Below, piece by piece: positions 1 to 12,261 of a stretch of DNA of 64,000 nucleotides. Within the stretch, counting starts at the first letter, position 1; the number at the start of each line of letters is the position of its first letter. The notes beneath the pieces are model-generated. The model did no database searches. It worked only from the letters and a program-made list of their open reading frames with translations, and was not told the origin of the DNA. The position numbers and the translations under genes were made by a program. The stretch is from Clitoria ternatea (lineage: Eukaryota > Streptophyta > Magnoliopsida > Fabales > Fabaceae). The stretch spans positions 250,331,351 through 250,395,350 of the forward strand of contig CM075669.1 of NCBI GenBank assembly GCA_037962975.1. Reading direction: 5' to 3'.

Positions 1-1352
1 CCTTCACCGTGTACACTCATCGATAACCAACAACAAATTTCCCTGGTGGTAGAGGAATGAGATTCCAAGTTCCACTGCTCTGCAAAGCACACATTTCATC
101 CATTATAGCTTGTTTCCATCTTGGATGAGTAAAGGCATCTCCTGCATTCTTAGGAATAGAAACAAAGAACAAAGAAAAAAGACGAGAGTAATATGATGGA
201 GGATGATAACTCAAAGGAGTATAGTGAGGAGAAGGATTACGAGTAGAACGGATACCTTTGCGAAGTACAATAGGAAGATTTGACTCAGGAGGCGAGACCG
301 GAGAAGAGGTTAGATGAGAGAGCCCGGGATGTGAGTCTACAATTGGTTCATTTGCCGGTTGCAACAATAAAGGACGAGGACGAGGACGTTGCTGGTAAAC
401 CTGCAAAGGAGGGGGAAGAGGAGGAAGGGGGTCTGGAGAGGAAGAAGACTCCTTAAGTGGAGAAAAAAGGACTATAGGAACATGAGAACCTGCAAAGGAA
501 GATGAGGCTCTGGTGGAGGTACTCCAGACTCAAAGAAAGGAATATCTTCAAAGAAGGTACCATCGACAGAGAGAAAATATCTGCGAAGAGTAGGAGAGTA
601 GCACTTGTATCCTTTTTGGGTACGGGGATACCCGACAAAAATACATTTATGAGATAGAGCATATAATTTATCAATCCCAAGACCAAGGACATGAGAGAAA
701 CAAGTAGAACCAAAGACTCGAGGGGGTAAAGAATGAAGTGTGCGATGGGGATATAAAACTTGATGAGAAATTTTACCTTTAAGAACAAAGGAAGACATAC
801 GGTTGATGAGATAGCACGCAGTAAGAACTACATCACCCCAAAACTAAAGAGGGACATGAGAATGGAGAAGAAGAGTCCAAGTTGTATCTAGAAGATGTCT
901 ATTTTTGCACTCAGCAACCCTATTTTGTTGGGGGTATGAAGGCAAGAAGTCTGATGTAACACACCATGAGATGCCATAAAAGTCTGAAATTGGTTAGATA
1001 GATATTCACGTGCATTATCACTTTGTAAAGTACGAATGGATATCCCAAATTGAGTTTTTATTTCATGAAAAAAAGATTGAAAAATAGAAATTAACTCAAC
1101 GATCTTTCATCAAATATATCCAAGTCCAACGGGAAAAATCATCTATAAAGGTAACAAAGTACCTAGAACCTAAGGAGGACGAAATACAACTAGGACCCCA
1201 AACATCGAATGAAACAAAACAAAAAGGGACGAGGTCCGATTATTAATGTGACTAGGAAAATGGGTACGAGTATGCTTACCTAACTGACATGACTCATATG
1301 ACAAAGACTCTAATTTAGAAAAACTAGGAACTAATTTCCTTAATCCAGACTA
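1..1352 (-). pseudogene. Ty1/copia pol remnant (integrase and start of RT)
   Basis: Minus-strand copia polyprotein, running off the window edge. In coding order it shows a GAG-pre-integrase motif (LRKLVPSFSKLES, then SCQLGKH) near 1265-1350, then the integrase core with its DDE residues (IDDFSR-like near 1130, SDNAREY near 1010, a NRVAE-type Glu near 920). The integrase C-terminus follows at 453-798 (VFGSTCF, CIFVGYP, RRYFLSVDGTFFE). The N-terminus of the reverse transcriptase is at 17-406 (HPRWKQAIMDEM, GTWNLIPLPPGK). The reading frame is broken by stops and shifts throughout the integrase, so this is a dead copy. The catalytic YVDD part of RT would lie left of the window. I cannot assign a copia lineage from these motifs. 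Confidence 0.9.
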
Positions 1353-1360
1353 GTGTTATG

Positions 1361-2448
1361 AAAAAACGGTTATGGCGGCGCTATAACGGTATAGTGGTGA
1401 GGTTTCCAGGCCTCCCACAATTCGCAACGCTAAAAAACGGCCGAAATAGCGGTGTCCGCTATTCTGTGAATGGGAGCCGTTACAGCCATGGCGGTGTGGC
1501 GGCCTATGGCGGGCACTGCGGCGCCGTATGAGTTTTTTAGGGATTGGGCCCTGTTGGGCCTGGTTGGGTCACTTAGGAGACCCAAAATATTAGGTTTGGC
1601 AACAGCCCCCATTCTATTTTCCATTGTTATTTCCTTTCCCCTTCTCCCCTGCGTCCACCCTCCACTGTCAGTGTACCATCGGTCTCCGGTGATCATTTCC
1701 GGCGAGGCAGAGCGGCGGCGGCAGCAGCGGAGTCTCTGGCGACCACATTTGCAACTATTCCGGTGACTTTTTTCAACTTTCCGACCAGGTTTTTCATCTC
1801 TCTATTTTTCAACTGTTTTTCTGTAAAAACAGTTTTACCCTTCTAACTGAAACTATTTTCTTAGACTCAAACTTTTTTTTTTAAACATTTTTTATTAAAA
1901 GTTTTTTTGTGGTTCTATTTATGGTTCTGATTTTGTTTTTTTTTGTTTTGGTTTTGGTTCTGTTTTTTTAATGGTTCTGGTTCAGGTTCTGTTTTTTTTT
2001 TTTCATTTATTAAATATTTAAATATTGTCATTACCTCCTTTTATGATTTTGTTAAAATTCAATTTGATTTTCGTTGATGGTTCTGTTTTTGCTTTTTTAT
2101 TTCCTTTCATTGTTTTACATGTTATGGTTTTGGTTCAGTCATGTTTTCTCATAGTGCTGCTACAGTAGTAACAGTACTAAACGTTTCCTTTCCCCTCTTT
2201 GTTCCATATTAATTTCAGTACGGTTAAATAATGCTTCCTTCCCTTTTTTTTAAGTTATTTATGGGTTATGACATTATGGCTTGATTTGGATGTTACTTTG
2301 GATGACATTTTGATATTATGATGTTTTTTCAAGTTATTTATGACATTATAGTTTTATTTATTGTGTCCGTTATGTGTCCGTCATACCCCGTTATAGTGTC
2401 CGCTATAACTTATATAAAGTTTTTTTAGCTCGCCACAATAACCCGCAA
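1361..2448. mobile_element. Non-autonomous hAT-like element inserted in copia
   Basis: A 1.09-kb insertion splits the copia protein between HAQLGH (right side) and LRKLVPS (left side). Removing it rejoins the two halves. It is flanked by an 8-bp duplication with one mismatch (GTGTTATG at 1353-1360, CTGTTATG at 2449-2456), the size typical of hAT elements. The ends form an imperfect inverted repeat (CGGTTATGGCGGCGCT against CGGGTTATTGTGGCGAGCT read from the right). Subterminal parts are rich in CGCTAT/ATAGCG words; the middle is T-rich. No transposase is visible, so it would have been moved in trans. Confidence 0.65.
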
Positions 2449-2456
2449 CTGTTATG

Positions 2457-3012
2457 TCCTAACTGAGCATGAATAAGAAGAGGCGATGCTGATGCGGAAC
2501 CAGCAAGAGATGGCTTTTGAAGTTGATAGAGACCAAACTCACATCCGAAGCCAATCATCTTCCCTGTTTTCGTCCTGCAGAGAAACAGAATATTTAGAAA
2601 AAGTGATGACACAATCAAGAGTACGAGTAAGTTGACTAATGGATAACAAATTTAAGGGGCACCAAGAACAAATAACACATTATAAACCGATAAAGAAGGA
2701 AGAGGATGGACAATACCAATACCTTGGGATTGTGTTTAGGAACCATTGGCCATGGTAACAGAAGGTAAGTAACCAGTGGTAGAGATAGAAAAAAAAAAGA
2801 GATTTATTACCAGTAATATGGTCGGTGGCCCCTGAATCAACGACCCAAGGACCCAAAGAATGAGAGATGCCAACAAAAGAATTACTAGAGTGTGCAACAA
2901 CAGTAGTGGAACCAGAGGCCTAACATTCTTCACACTACTTCAGGAAGTCATTGTAGGAGGGCGATGGAGACAGATTCGGCAGCAACGGTGGAGCGGAAGA
3001 TAGTGCATGAGC
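2457..3012 (-). pseudogene. Ty1/copia protease region, gag missing
   Basis: Continuation of the same minus-strand copia element. An ATG at 3012 opens a short leader (MAHALSSAPPLLPNLS), followed after stops by the aspartic protease signature WVVDSGATDHITGN near 2830-2860. Conserved downstream blocks follow: VTMANGS near 2740, NLLSISQLT near 2640, and TGKMIGFGCE plus HAQLGH near 2465-2570. Only about 150 bp separate the ATG from the protease, so the usual gag (about 300 residues with a CCHC knuckle) is absent. Either gag was deleted in this copy or the element is a gag-less derivative. Stops and frame changes show it is not functional. Confidence 0.8.
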
Positions 3013-3180
3013 CATGGGTGTGCTGGAGGAGAGAAAATTAGGGGCAGGTACCCGAGAGAAAAACTGGCCGGAGAGAGAAACACGACCAAAAAATATATGG
3101 GGGATCGAAAACCTGGAGGAGAAACACAGGTTTCAAAAAAAAAAAATTCACTGCGTGTCTTGGATCACAACGGAGCTATT

Positions 3181-3190
3181 GTATTTATAG
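3181..3190 (-). promoter_or_regulatory. TATA box of copia LTR
   Basis: The minus strand reads CTATAAATAC, a canonical plant LTR TATA box, about 170 bp upstream of the copia ATG at 3012. Confidence 0.5.
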
Positions 3191-3217
3191 GAGATTGTAC
3201 ATGATTACAGATAAGAT

Positions 3218-4042
3218 CATAGTAGTCAATTGCGGCTGTAGCGGCCGCGATTGCACCGCGTCAATGCGGTGCGGCCCCTCCCCGCGATGGGTATGTTGCG
3301 CACCGCGATATGTGTCACGCCTTCCCACGGCTCCTTTTCTCTCCTCCTTTTTCTTTTTCTCGGCAACCCACTCCTTCGGTGACTACCCCACCATGGTTTC
3401 AGATTTCGTGACCATCCCCACCTTACTCTCAAACTCTAGCGACCACCCCCACCATCATTTCAGATTCCGGCAACCACCCCTACCTTCGTTTTAGACTTCG
3501 TTGACCATGCCCACCTTCTTCTGACGAATGACTCTCTATTCTAGCTTATCATCTTGTTTTGTCTCTTTCCCTCACCCCCACCCATGATCACCTTCGACAC
3601 TCAATCCCTGGCTCTTTGCATCATCTCAACATCTCTTCCTTTCTTTACTCATTTCCCTTTACTGTTCTTCCTCTATTTTACTTTGTTTTGGCATCAGAAA
3701 ACAGAGGAACTTTTGTAGAAGAAAAAGAGCTTGATTTTGTGACATATTTCTACTTTTACATATCTTTGGTTCTTTGATTTGTGGAATTTTAATTTTTTAG
3801 ATTATGAATTCATGAATTTAGACAGGGTTTTTCATTGGATAATGTTAGTTTTCTAGTTAAAGCTTATGTATTTGGAATACTTTTAGTTATTTATCTCTAT
3901 TTTTTCTTTGCATATACAATATATATATTTATTTATTTTACCCGCGATAGTGTAAAATAGCGTCCGCGATTTGCTCCGCGACGCCACGATCCCAGTTTTG
4001 GGGTTGTCCGCAATGCGACGCGTTTTGGGATTGACTACTTCG
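3218..4042. mobile_element. Non-autonomous hAT element with perfect TSD
   Basis: An 825-bp element with inverted ends CATAGTAGTCAAT (3218-3230) and ATTGACTACTTCG (4030-4042), about 12 of 13 matching. It is flanked by a perfect 8-bp duplication GATAAGAT (3210-3217 and 4043-4050). Subterminal regions on both sides are GC-rich (CGGCCGCGATTGCACCGCG on the left, GCGTCCGCGATTTGCTCCGCG on the right), while the core is T-rich. The GCG/CGC subterminal style resembles the element at 1361-2448, which suggests related families. No transposase is encoded. Confidence 0.85.
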
Positions 4043-4079
4043 GATAAGATAATACAAATTTCTAACAAGATAAAAAAAA

Positions 4080-4201
4080 TAAACTAATCTAATCTAATTA
4101 ATTAGAGATAACTCTATCTACAAACTAATCTAATCTAATTAATTAGAGATAACTCTATTTACAAACTAATCTAATCTAATTAATTAGAGATAACTCTATC
4201 T
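4080..4201. repeat. Three tandem copies of a 41-bp AT-rich unit
   Basis: A unit containing CTAATCTAATCTAATTAATT and GAGATAACTCTAT is repeated three times almost without change. It adjoins the outer end of the copia LTR-like region, so it may be an LTR-internal repeat or host sequence next to the insertion. Confidence 0.85.
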
Positions 4202-4257
4202 TGAATTTTAACAAGAATAATTGTATGCTACAAATAACTTTTGTTTCCATTTCATAG

Positions 4258-5258
4258 GCTTCCCATCTTACTTTCATCTCACTTTCTGTTGATACATATG
4301 ATGTGGGCAAAGTATGTCACTTCTTTTAGCATTGCCTGGTGGTTATTTTCCTTTTGAACAGTTTATTTGAAAAATGCAGAGCACTGGGTGAGTGTGCCTC
4401 TACCCTAGAAGGCTGCAACAATTTTTATGATTAACTATAAAGTCTGTCATGCATAGTTAACTATATAGGCTTTGGTAAAAAAAGAGGCTAAAGTCTTATG
4501 TGGTTCTTTTTTGCTACTCTTCAGTTTGTGTGGTTCAAGCATAATGCTTGTGTGTCTACTCATGGCTAGTTCATGAGAGGAACCATTTTGGATGGGTAAA
4601 ATGATTAAGACAGCCTTATTGCTTTCTTTGGTTCTTTTTCTTACACTTCCTTGTGCTTTGTTTTAGTCTATTTGCTTCTTCCCTATGATTTTGGTTTGAA
4701 GCATATGCATAATACTGCCTATATGTGTTGTCCAGAAAACTGCTAAAAGTGGTCTTCATATCTTACTTGGAGGTGTTTGTGCTTTAACGGTGGTGGTTTT
4801 CTTCCGCTTTGTAAGTACTTCATGTACCTCCCTTTTACTCCCCCTCGTTGTATTTTGTTAAAGAGATTTTATTCAGATATGGTTATTGTTTGGCTGGATT
4901 AAGAGTTGACTATGCTTTAAAAAAAAACACACCAAGCATATTGGTGCTATGTTTGGATTCATGGTATTTGATCTCGTTCAGCATGGGATTTTGACTAAGG
5001 GCATGGTTTCCAAAATTATGATGATAGGGACTAGAGATGAATGAATAAATGGTGGCATATACGTAGCTGCCTTTTATGTATTTCAATCCTGTCGCCAATC
5101 TGAGTCTAATGGTTTCTTTTGTGTACTTTGGGCTATTGCAGTTTGTGCTTACCAGAATCAAGTATGGACCTGCACGTTATTGGGCAATCTTGTTTGTTTT
5201 CTGGTTTCTTGTCTTTGGGATATGGGCTTCGAGGACCCATGGTGCCCATACAACATGA
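4258..5258 (+). CDS. Exon-like blocks of an unidentified membrane protein (3' end)
   Basis: Three blocks bounded by good plant splice sites, each a whole number of codons. Block 1, 4258-4311 (preceded by TTCATAG, followed by GTATGT), encodes ASHLTFISLSVDTYDVGK. Block 2, 4736-4810 (TTGTCCAG / GTAAGT), encodes a segment with SGLHILLGGVCALTVVVFF. Block 3, 5142-5258 (CTATTGCAG / TGA stop), encodes IKYGPARYWAILFVFWFLVFG and ends in GAHTT. All junctions are phase 0, so the blocks could be spliced as they stand. The product would end in two hydrophobic segments separated by a basic loop, suggesting a multi-pass membrane protein C-terminus. I do not recognise the family. Upstream exons would lie to the left beyond the copia insertion, which would then sit in an intron, or they are lost. 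Confidence 0.45.
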
Positions 5259-6970
5259 TCCCTTAGTACAGCGCTTTAGATCTTTGTTTAATCCTTTCTC
5301 TTCCCAGACCACCCCTTCCTTTCTGTCTTTTCTTAACTAGTTCTGTTTCCCTGCCATCTTGAATTTTGAGATTTTGTCTATTCATTATGATACAACCAAT
5401 GAGTCTATTTGGTAGATTTTCATATTTGTTCAATGTAAAATATCGACTTTGTTTGCAAGCTAGATCTCTGAATGCTATTTGTTTGCAGATTTTCACCCAC
5501 TCACTTGCACACACTTTCATATATGTGGCTTTCGTAAGGATTTGATCGTGAAAAATATCCGAACATGAGATATTGCAGACTATTGGTTAAGTAAATGGCA
5601 ATGTGGCACTTGCCAATGGGACAGGGCGGCAGTGATGTGTAATTCTTGAATGTTGATATCAATGTACAAATTTAAATATAAATTTCATGGTGAAAATGAG
5701 TTTATATAATGAATATTTATCATATGGGTTCCTATGGTAAGTATTTGCTCTTTGCTAATGCTATGCTGAGGCTGCACCAATGTTACAGCATACATATTTA
5801 GATTGTCTTGATCCTTGCAGAGTAAAAGGCATCTAAAGGTTTTGGCCTTAAATATTTTAGTGTTTATCCTCTTCAATAGAGCACCATCTCTTCCTTTGTT
5901 ATGTTATGTTATGTTGTAAAAACCCAATGAGGGTAAGCTGCTTATGGCTTGGAGGAAAAACCAATTAGTTTTTATCATGTTGATTAGGATTGACAGAAAA
6001 TGCAGTTGTAATTTAGCGATGTTATGAAAGATCAAAACTGAGATCTAGTAAATTTAGAAAAACTCTAGCTGATCATATGATATTTAGTTAATTGTAAAAT
6101 AATCCAGCCTGGTTGGGGGACAGATGTAGATTTCCCATCTATTTCCTATATAATATTCCTATATTAACCTACCATATTTTCATGCTAAAAACAAAAAAAA
6201 CTGATCCATTTGTTGGTTTTGTTCATTCTACTGGAATTCAATTTTTTTTTTTTAATTTAATTTACTAACATTCTTAGTCCATGGGTAAAAGAATGTCTTG
6301 CCTCTAACTTGTTCTCTTCCATCTCCATTTTTTTCCTTTCAATTTCTTACAGCAACATGAAAGAGAACCCTTTTTACCATCTCTTCTTCCTTTTTCACTT
6401 TCACGTCTATTTACAATTAAAAGGTCTAAAGGTTAAATCCTGGTCCAGTTTTTGACTTTTTTGGTAAACTTTGTTGTTTTCTTTTTTATAAACCTTCTTT
6501 AGTTGTTATATCTAAAAGTAATGAAGTTATTTGCCGTTTTTCATTTTTTCAAACCTCGTGCATTTCAGACACTTATGGTATGTCTAGTTAGAACAACCCC
6601 TTTCTAGTTTTCCTTTTTCAGTTTTCAAAAAAATTTTAAAATTTTTTATTTTTTGCAAAAGTTTATAAAAGTTTGAAGATGTGTTTGGTTACGGTATCAA
6701 TTTTTCAATTTAGAAAATTAGAAAACATATTCAAATGCAATTAGCTTTTTATTTTTTTCCTTTTTATTCCACATTGTTTTATTTAAGCTAATTAAAAATT
6801 GCTCTATTTATATTATTTATGGTCTGATATTGTGTACATATTTATATAAGTATATCATATATAAATATGTTATTTGATGGAAGAGGTTGCTCTTTTGGTC
6901 ATGTGAGAGGGATGCAAGGGAAATGGAGTGAAAGAGTGAAAGAAGGGAGCTATTATTTTGATCACATAAT
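5259..6970. other. AT-rich non-coding sequence
   Basis: No ORF of note and no recognised element. The first few hundred bases could be the 3' UTR of the exon-like blocks. A stretch near 6660-6720 (TGTTTGGTTACGG followed by T-rich sequence) resembles one end of a MITE, but I could not find its partner. Confidence 0.5.
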
Positions 6971-7185
6971 GGGTTCGTTTGTTTAAACTTATTTTAAAAA
7001 ATAAGTGTTTTTTTAATTAAAAAACACTTATTTTAAATTTTGACGTGTTTGTTTAAAGTTTCAAAAATAAGCAGAAACTAAAAATAAGTTGATTTCAGCT
7101 TATTTTAAGAAGCAATTCTGATCTCCTTATTAAAAAAGTGATTATTTTATAATCACTTTTTTAATAAGCTTAAACAAACATACCC
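6971..7185. mobile_element. MITE with terminal inverted repeats
   Basis: A 215-bp AT-rich unit whose left end GGGTTCGTTTGTTTAAACTT mirrors its right end (read inward: GGGTATGTTTGTTTAAGCTT). It contains further internal inverted repeats (AAAAATAAGTGTTTTT with AAAAACACTTATTTT; AAAAAAGTGATTATTTTAT with its complement), so it can fold into hairpins. TSDs are not clear. The end sequence is of hAT-MITE style. It is not coding. Confidence 0.75.
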
Positions 7186-8348
7186 AACAAATAAAATGGA
7201 AAGACGTAACAAAAAAAAAGTGAAAGGGGTCTTAAAAAAAAGTAAAAGGCAAGAAGACTCCCTATTCTAATAAAATTAATTTGGAAAATTGGGTTCTATT
7301 CCTAACGGAAAAATTTGGAATATTAGTTTTGATAGTTTTTTAAATAATTGGTGTTTTATAGAATAACCAATTTTCTATTTTTTAATTATTTCTTTTGCAA
7401 AAATAGGTCATTGAATATGTTTCTATTTTCTCGTATATTCCATGAATAATTTTTTATTTTTCCTTAAAAACATTCTAACTGAACCTATCCTTATCATTTT
7501 GTCTTTTTCTCTATTTTTTTTTTTCAAAATCGAATTTCTGTCATGCAACATATGTTCTTCTTCCTTCTTTATATATCTTTTCTACTATTTTATTTTACTC
7601 AAATATTTTATAATTTTTTTAAAACAAACATTGAAAAATCAATTTTATGTTTAATTTGTTTAAGAAATTTAATTGTCCTCCTAATCTCAATTTTAACATT
7701 ATAGCAATTTACAACATATTTAAATTAAGGTATTGTAACAATTATTTTATAGCATAATTGTTTATTCAGACAGATTTAACTTGGTTTAATTTTTTATGAT
7801 AAATATATTATATGAACTCAAATAATATGTGCGTGCACACACGTCTAAGTTTCACAAGAAACATATAAAATTAAGATTTAATTGTCTTAACTTAAATAAT
7901 TTATATTACGAAATCTTTTTCTTAACCTTATATTATGAAATTTTAGAATTACATACTTTTCAAGTTATTTTAATCTCAAGTATTTCATATTTTCCTGAAA
8001 CAAGATTGAACATAATGAATTGTATCACACACTCATTATTATCATCAATTTTATTAGACATTAACAATATATTAACAACATAAGAAACATGTCATTTTTA
8101 GTTTAAGTTTAAAGTTCTAATCTTAAATAAAATTTGTATAATGAAATCTCTAGACTATGTTTCTATTAAGATTATACATTTTGTAGTATCAATATTATGC
8201 TATAATGATCTCCTACTAAATAAGATGCTATACCAATTTACAACTTATTTTTTAAGTTTCAGGAGAAACATACAATACTAAGGATTATTTGTCTTAACAT
8301 AAATAATCTATATTATGAATTTTTTCCGTAACATTATAATATAGAATC
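7186..8348. other. AT-rich non-coding sequence
   Basis: Very AT-rich, with no supported gene. Two loosely repeated segments near 7850-7960 and 8100-8340 (TTTCA..GAAACATA, then AAATAATCTATATTA-like) look like diverged duplicates of one another. Only short frames from base-composition bias are present. Confidence 0.5.
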
Positions 8349-11026
8349 TGTGACGTCCTTCGTCATTTTATATATTCTACCTGTTTTATTAATTTTCTCA
8401 ATAAATTTTTTCACAATTAAATAATTTAACTAGGTCCTAATTTAAGAAAATATTTATTTTTACTAAAAAGTCCTAAAACAATAACTATATAACATCTTAA
8501 ACTCAAAAACCCATTTAATTTTGAAAAGAAACCAAAAAATGAAACAAGGGGTCTAACGCTATGCGCCAGTCCCACGCTACACATGAGCTCCCCTGCGCAG
8601 CCCTGACGCTGCGCGTCAGGACATCAGTAGGTATCAGCTACTACATATTTTAGGCCAATCGGCCAACTTATGACCTACTCCATTGGCCCGTTTAAGGTCC
8701 GATTACCACGAAACCTTACAAACCACATGCTTTCCCCATTCCGAAACTGTTAGCGCTGTCCGTTTGCCAAAATTCCATCATACGCGCAAGTTATGCACAA
8801 AACACAGTTTAACAAGCTTAGGGGCAAAACTCTTGCACCAAACTACCCCAATGAGTTCCAATTGGCCCAAGGCCATTACACACAGTTCTTAAATGTCCTA
8901 GGGGACCTATTGGTACCTTTCGGGGGTCCTGAAACCCATCGAATCTCAAAATCGCCTATTCAGTTCCTTAAATTCATAATTATACACTTATGCATAACTT
9001 CTAAAACTAATCAGATTCATCAATGCATCATTCAATTGCATCACACACACATCATGTCAATCATGCATTGCAACAGAGCCTGCCCATAACAATCATTCAC
9101 ACAATGGCTCCGTGCCAACATACATTAAATTCACCTATTAACCAAAAATAGCATTATCATATATCATCACTGCACATAACATATTCCAACTCTAAATTCA
9201 TCATTATACAATTACTCATTATCATCAACCATCATCACACTCCTTCATCACACTAAATCAATCTAGCTATGTTACTAATCATAACATAGCTAATTCATCA
9301 ATTATAACCTATAAATCACTGTATACATCCACAATTCAATGCGTAATCACACTCAACATATCATTTAAACACAAAGATATTGCAAGACCTGCCCATATCA
9401 TGCAATCATGCAGTGGCTCTGTGCCACATAACACACGACGAAATAAACCGCTTTAATATTATATCAATACACATTCGCACTACTAAACAACATCGTGAAA
9501 CCTTTTTATAAGTCAACATCAACACAATTATATATACATCTATATCTCTTCTCGTTTCCATATCGCCCTGGCCCCATTTAGCTTTCGCCTCCGTGGTGTG
9601 TATCCGTACTTGCCAGTAGTCACTAAAACCGCAATACAGGGGGTGAGTGACTGGAATAAAGAATTAATATAGAAATAAATATTAAAACTAGAAAAGGTAT
9701 AACATAGCTACGTTTCTAGGTACTTATCCAGTATTATTAATTACCTTCTATATCCTTTCTCATTTTTTACCATTCCCATCGATGTACTTACACAGTTATG
9801 TTATTCATCTTAAACTAATACCATTATTAACATATCATGATCAATCTAACAACTCACACCACCTACGATAGACATCATCCAAAGCATACACATCAGTCAA
9901 GGTGTATAAAACACAACTGACTCTCAAACAAAGAACATAACTTCCCAGTATAATTTTATCGCTAAATAATTGCATACCTCACATTCAACATCGTAACATC
10001 AATTATATCACATACGCACAACTGACTATTACATAAGCAGACTCCTAGTATCCGGATACTAAAAGGATCGACCTTCAGCTGGGGGTCCGACTTGACACCT
10101 TGTGAACCCGACTTGGTTCACCGAGTCTTACTTGACTCCCCCTCAACCAGTGGGTCCTACTTGACCACTGGGTAGCTCAACTAGGCGTAAAAAATCACGG
10201 GAGCTGGAAACGAGGGTAACACATACCGTCGGTTACATAATCACATAATTATCATAAACATAGTCATACAATCCCTTTATTGGAAGCCTGTCAAGAGTCG
10301 CTCCTTGACCGTGCAACGCACCGACGATCACTCCTCGCCTTTAACAGTATCCAGGGTATCTCATCCATAATATACAACTTAATATAATTAAAACATCATC
10401 AATCGCATACACAAATGTCAGAAACTGACATGTGTTCAAAACGCAGGGTGGCCAACTTGCCAAACCCACCAACATACCGCCACATGATATCACAAATCCT
10501 TATTCATATTCATTTACAACAAGTATTCACAATGTATTAATTTTATTCGTGAAATCAAAATCATGTCATGTCATTGCAACCATCCTTTCAACATAGGTAC
10601 TCACATTATTCATTTCCATCAACATTTACATAATTCCAATCATACCAAATCAGCATATACATATATTGACATATATCACCAATGCATCGCTAATCATGAA
10701 CACGAATCATTATTATCTTTGACTTGCCGTCGCATCCTAACAAGGATTAACATTAAGCAACACATACGCATAATATCCATATATACATTATTCTATCATT
10801 ATCAACACATCCCTTTTTTTTTACCTTAACTTTTCCTATTAACTTAAAATCCATCATCAGTCCATTCTAAATTTATCCATATTATTTCCTATCATAGTTT
10901 TTCATTATTATTTGAAATCTCTCTTCCGATTACATAATCTTATTATCTCATTGGTATCTTCCATGCATCATCAGTCACCACTTGTCATGTTTCACATTAT
11001 TTAATCCTCACTCACTCGCCTCACAC

Positions 11027-11074
<48 letters not shown>

Positions 11075-12079
11075 TCATGTATATCATGTACCATCCACTT
11101 AGGTTCACTTTTAGTTTTATAAATTATCGTACCTATTTTACATCATATACTTCATTTCACACATTTTCTTACCCCATATAAGCTATTCATATTCTATACT
11201 CCTCTAATCATTACATATCAACATATTCTACTATATGCTTACCCATTTATTTATTTCTCATTTCCAGGGATGCATTCTTACTTTCTCGCTGTCTAACCTT
11301 TCATGTAATTAAATTTCTAAATTCAATTAAGGCATCTAATAGTGGCTATAATATACACCTTCCCTAGCCACCAACGGCGCAAGTAAGTTTCTATATTAAC
11401 CTTAACCCAACACACCCCCTTACCTCAATTTCGAGCTTTCTAAGGCTTCTAATCACTTACCGGGTCCTTTCCGAAATCATTAAAACTCATTTCTGTTTCC
11501 AATCCCTGTTTCCAAGACCCATAACATCGAACGGGCTCCAATCCTTGCTTTAACAACATACTTTAAATACCCATTGTCTCAAGGTCCTTATCTATGCCTC
11601 AAATATCTGTTCAAGTCAAGAATTTAGCTTCCATGATGCATGCTAGCCTCGGGTAGAGAGAGAAAGAGAAAAGGAAGGAAAAGAACATGAAATTCGTAGT
11701 TTAATTGAATAACCCATACCTTCCCAAGATCCAATACATGATTAGCTAGAGGAATCCACCCATCATGACCTTGAATTTAAGCTGCCACAACTTAAGAGGA
11801 AGAGGGAAGAAAGAGAAAAGTGTTTTGCATGCCACGAGTTATGTTTCTGGTCCTCTATAAAAGCTGATCGCGAAGCTGACGCTACACGTCAGGTCACTAA
11901 TGTGCACCTGACGCTACACGTCAATGCCATGCTACGCGTCAGGGTCCTTGATGCCACACCCCTTAAAAAAAATCCCTTTTAAGTCTTATTTTCTTTCCAA
12001 AATCCTTATTTATTATCATTTTAAGCTTCATCCTTATTTTTATTTTATTTCTAATTTATCAAACATTAGGGATGTTACA
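8349..12079 (-). repeat. Solo-LTR-like unit, gypsy style, 3.7 kb
   Basis: Bounded on the plus strand by TGTGACGTCC at 8349 and GATGTTACA at 12079, and flanked by a perfect 5-bp duplication GAATC (8344-8348 and 12080-12084). Read on the minus strand it begins TGTAACATCCC, the start shared by Tekay-type LTRs elsewhere in this window. No gag or pol is visible inside, so a solo LTR is the simplest reading; a non-autonomous element is the alternative. It holds an (AC)n tract and ACGC(T)ACGCGTCAGG-like words near both ends (8550-8625, 11885-11945). A homologous copy lies at 40112-42782, recognisable by the shared CTAGTATCC, GGATCGACC and GGTTCACYGAG blocks. Confidence 0.75.
11035..11068. repeat. 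(AC)n microsatellite
   Basis: About 17 uninterrupted AC dinucleotides inside the solo-LTR-like unit, followed by ATATAT. Confidence 0.95.
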
Positions 12080-12261
12080 GAATCTAAGAGTTATATACTT
12101 TTTTTAAAATTTTATTCACTAAAAAAATTATCACTTATTAACATACAAAATTTAAAAGTTATTAGGAAAATCTTTATTAGTATATATTTTTAGTTTTACT
12201 ACTAATAAAATGTATTTTATAATTCAACTTTATACTAACAAATTGCTTATGAATCATCCAG

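Larger units (their letters stand above)
3013..4064 (-). repeat. Probable 5' LTR/leader of the copia element, split by a hAT
   Basis: Upstream (in minus orientation) of the copia ATG lies a promoter-like stretch with a TATA box at 3181-3190 and a T-rich leader. Read on the minus strand the unit seems to begin TGTTAGAAATTTG at 4064. A hAT-like element (3218-4042) sits inside it. I see no tRNA-Met primer-binding site (TGGTATCAGAGC) between the LTR-like part and the ATG, so the LTR boundary is uncertain and part of the leader may be deleted together with gag. Confidence 0.45.

Noticed and set aside
1430..1766. Overlapping frames on both strands with GC-rich composition
   Set aside because: Located in the end of a non-autonomous hAT element; no known domain and no partner exon.
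10563..10829. His/Ile-rich 88-residue plus-strand frame
   Set aside because: Composition-driven frame in the AT-rich solo LTR, with no motif.
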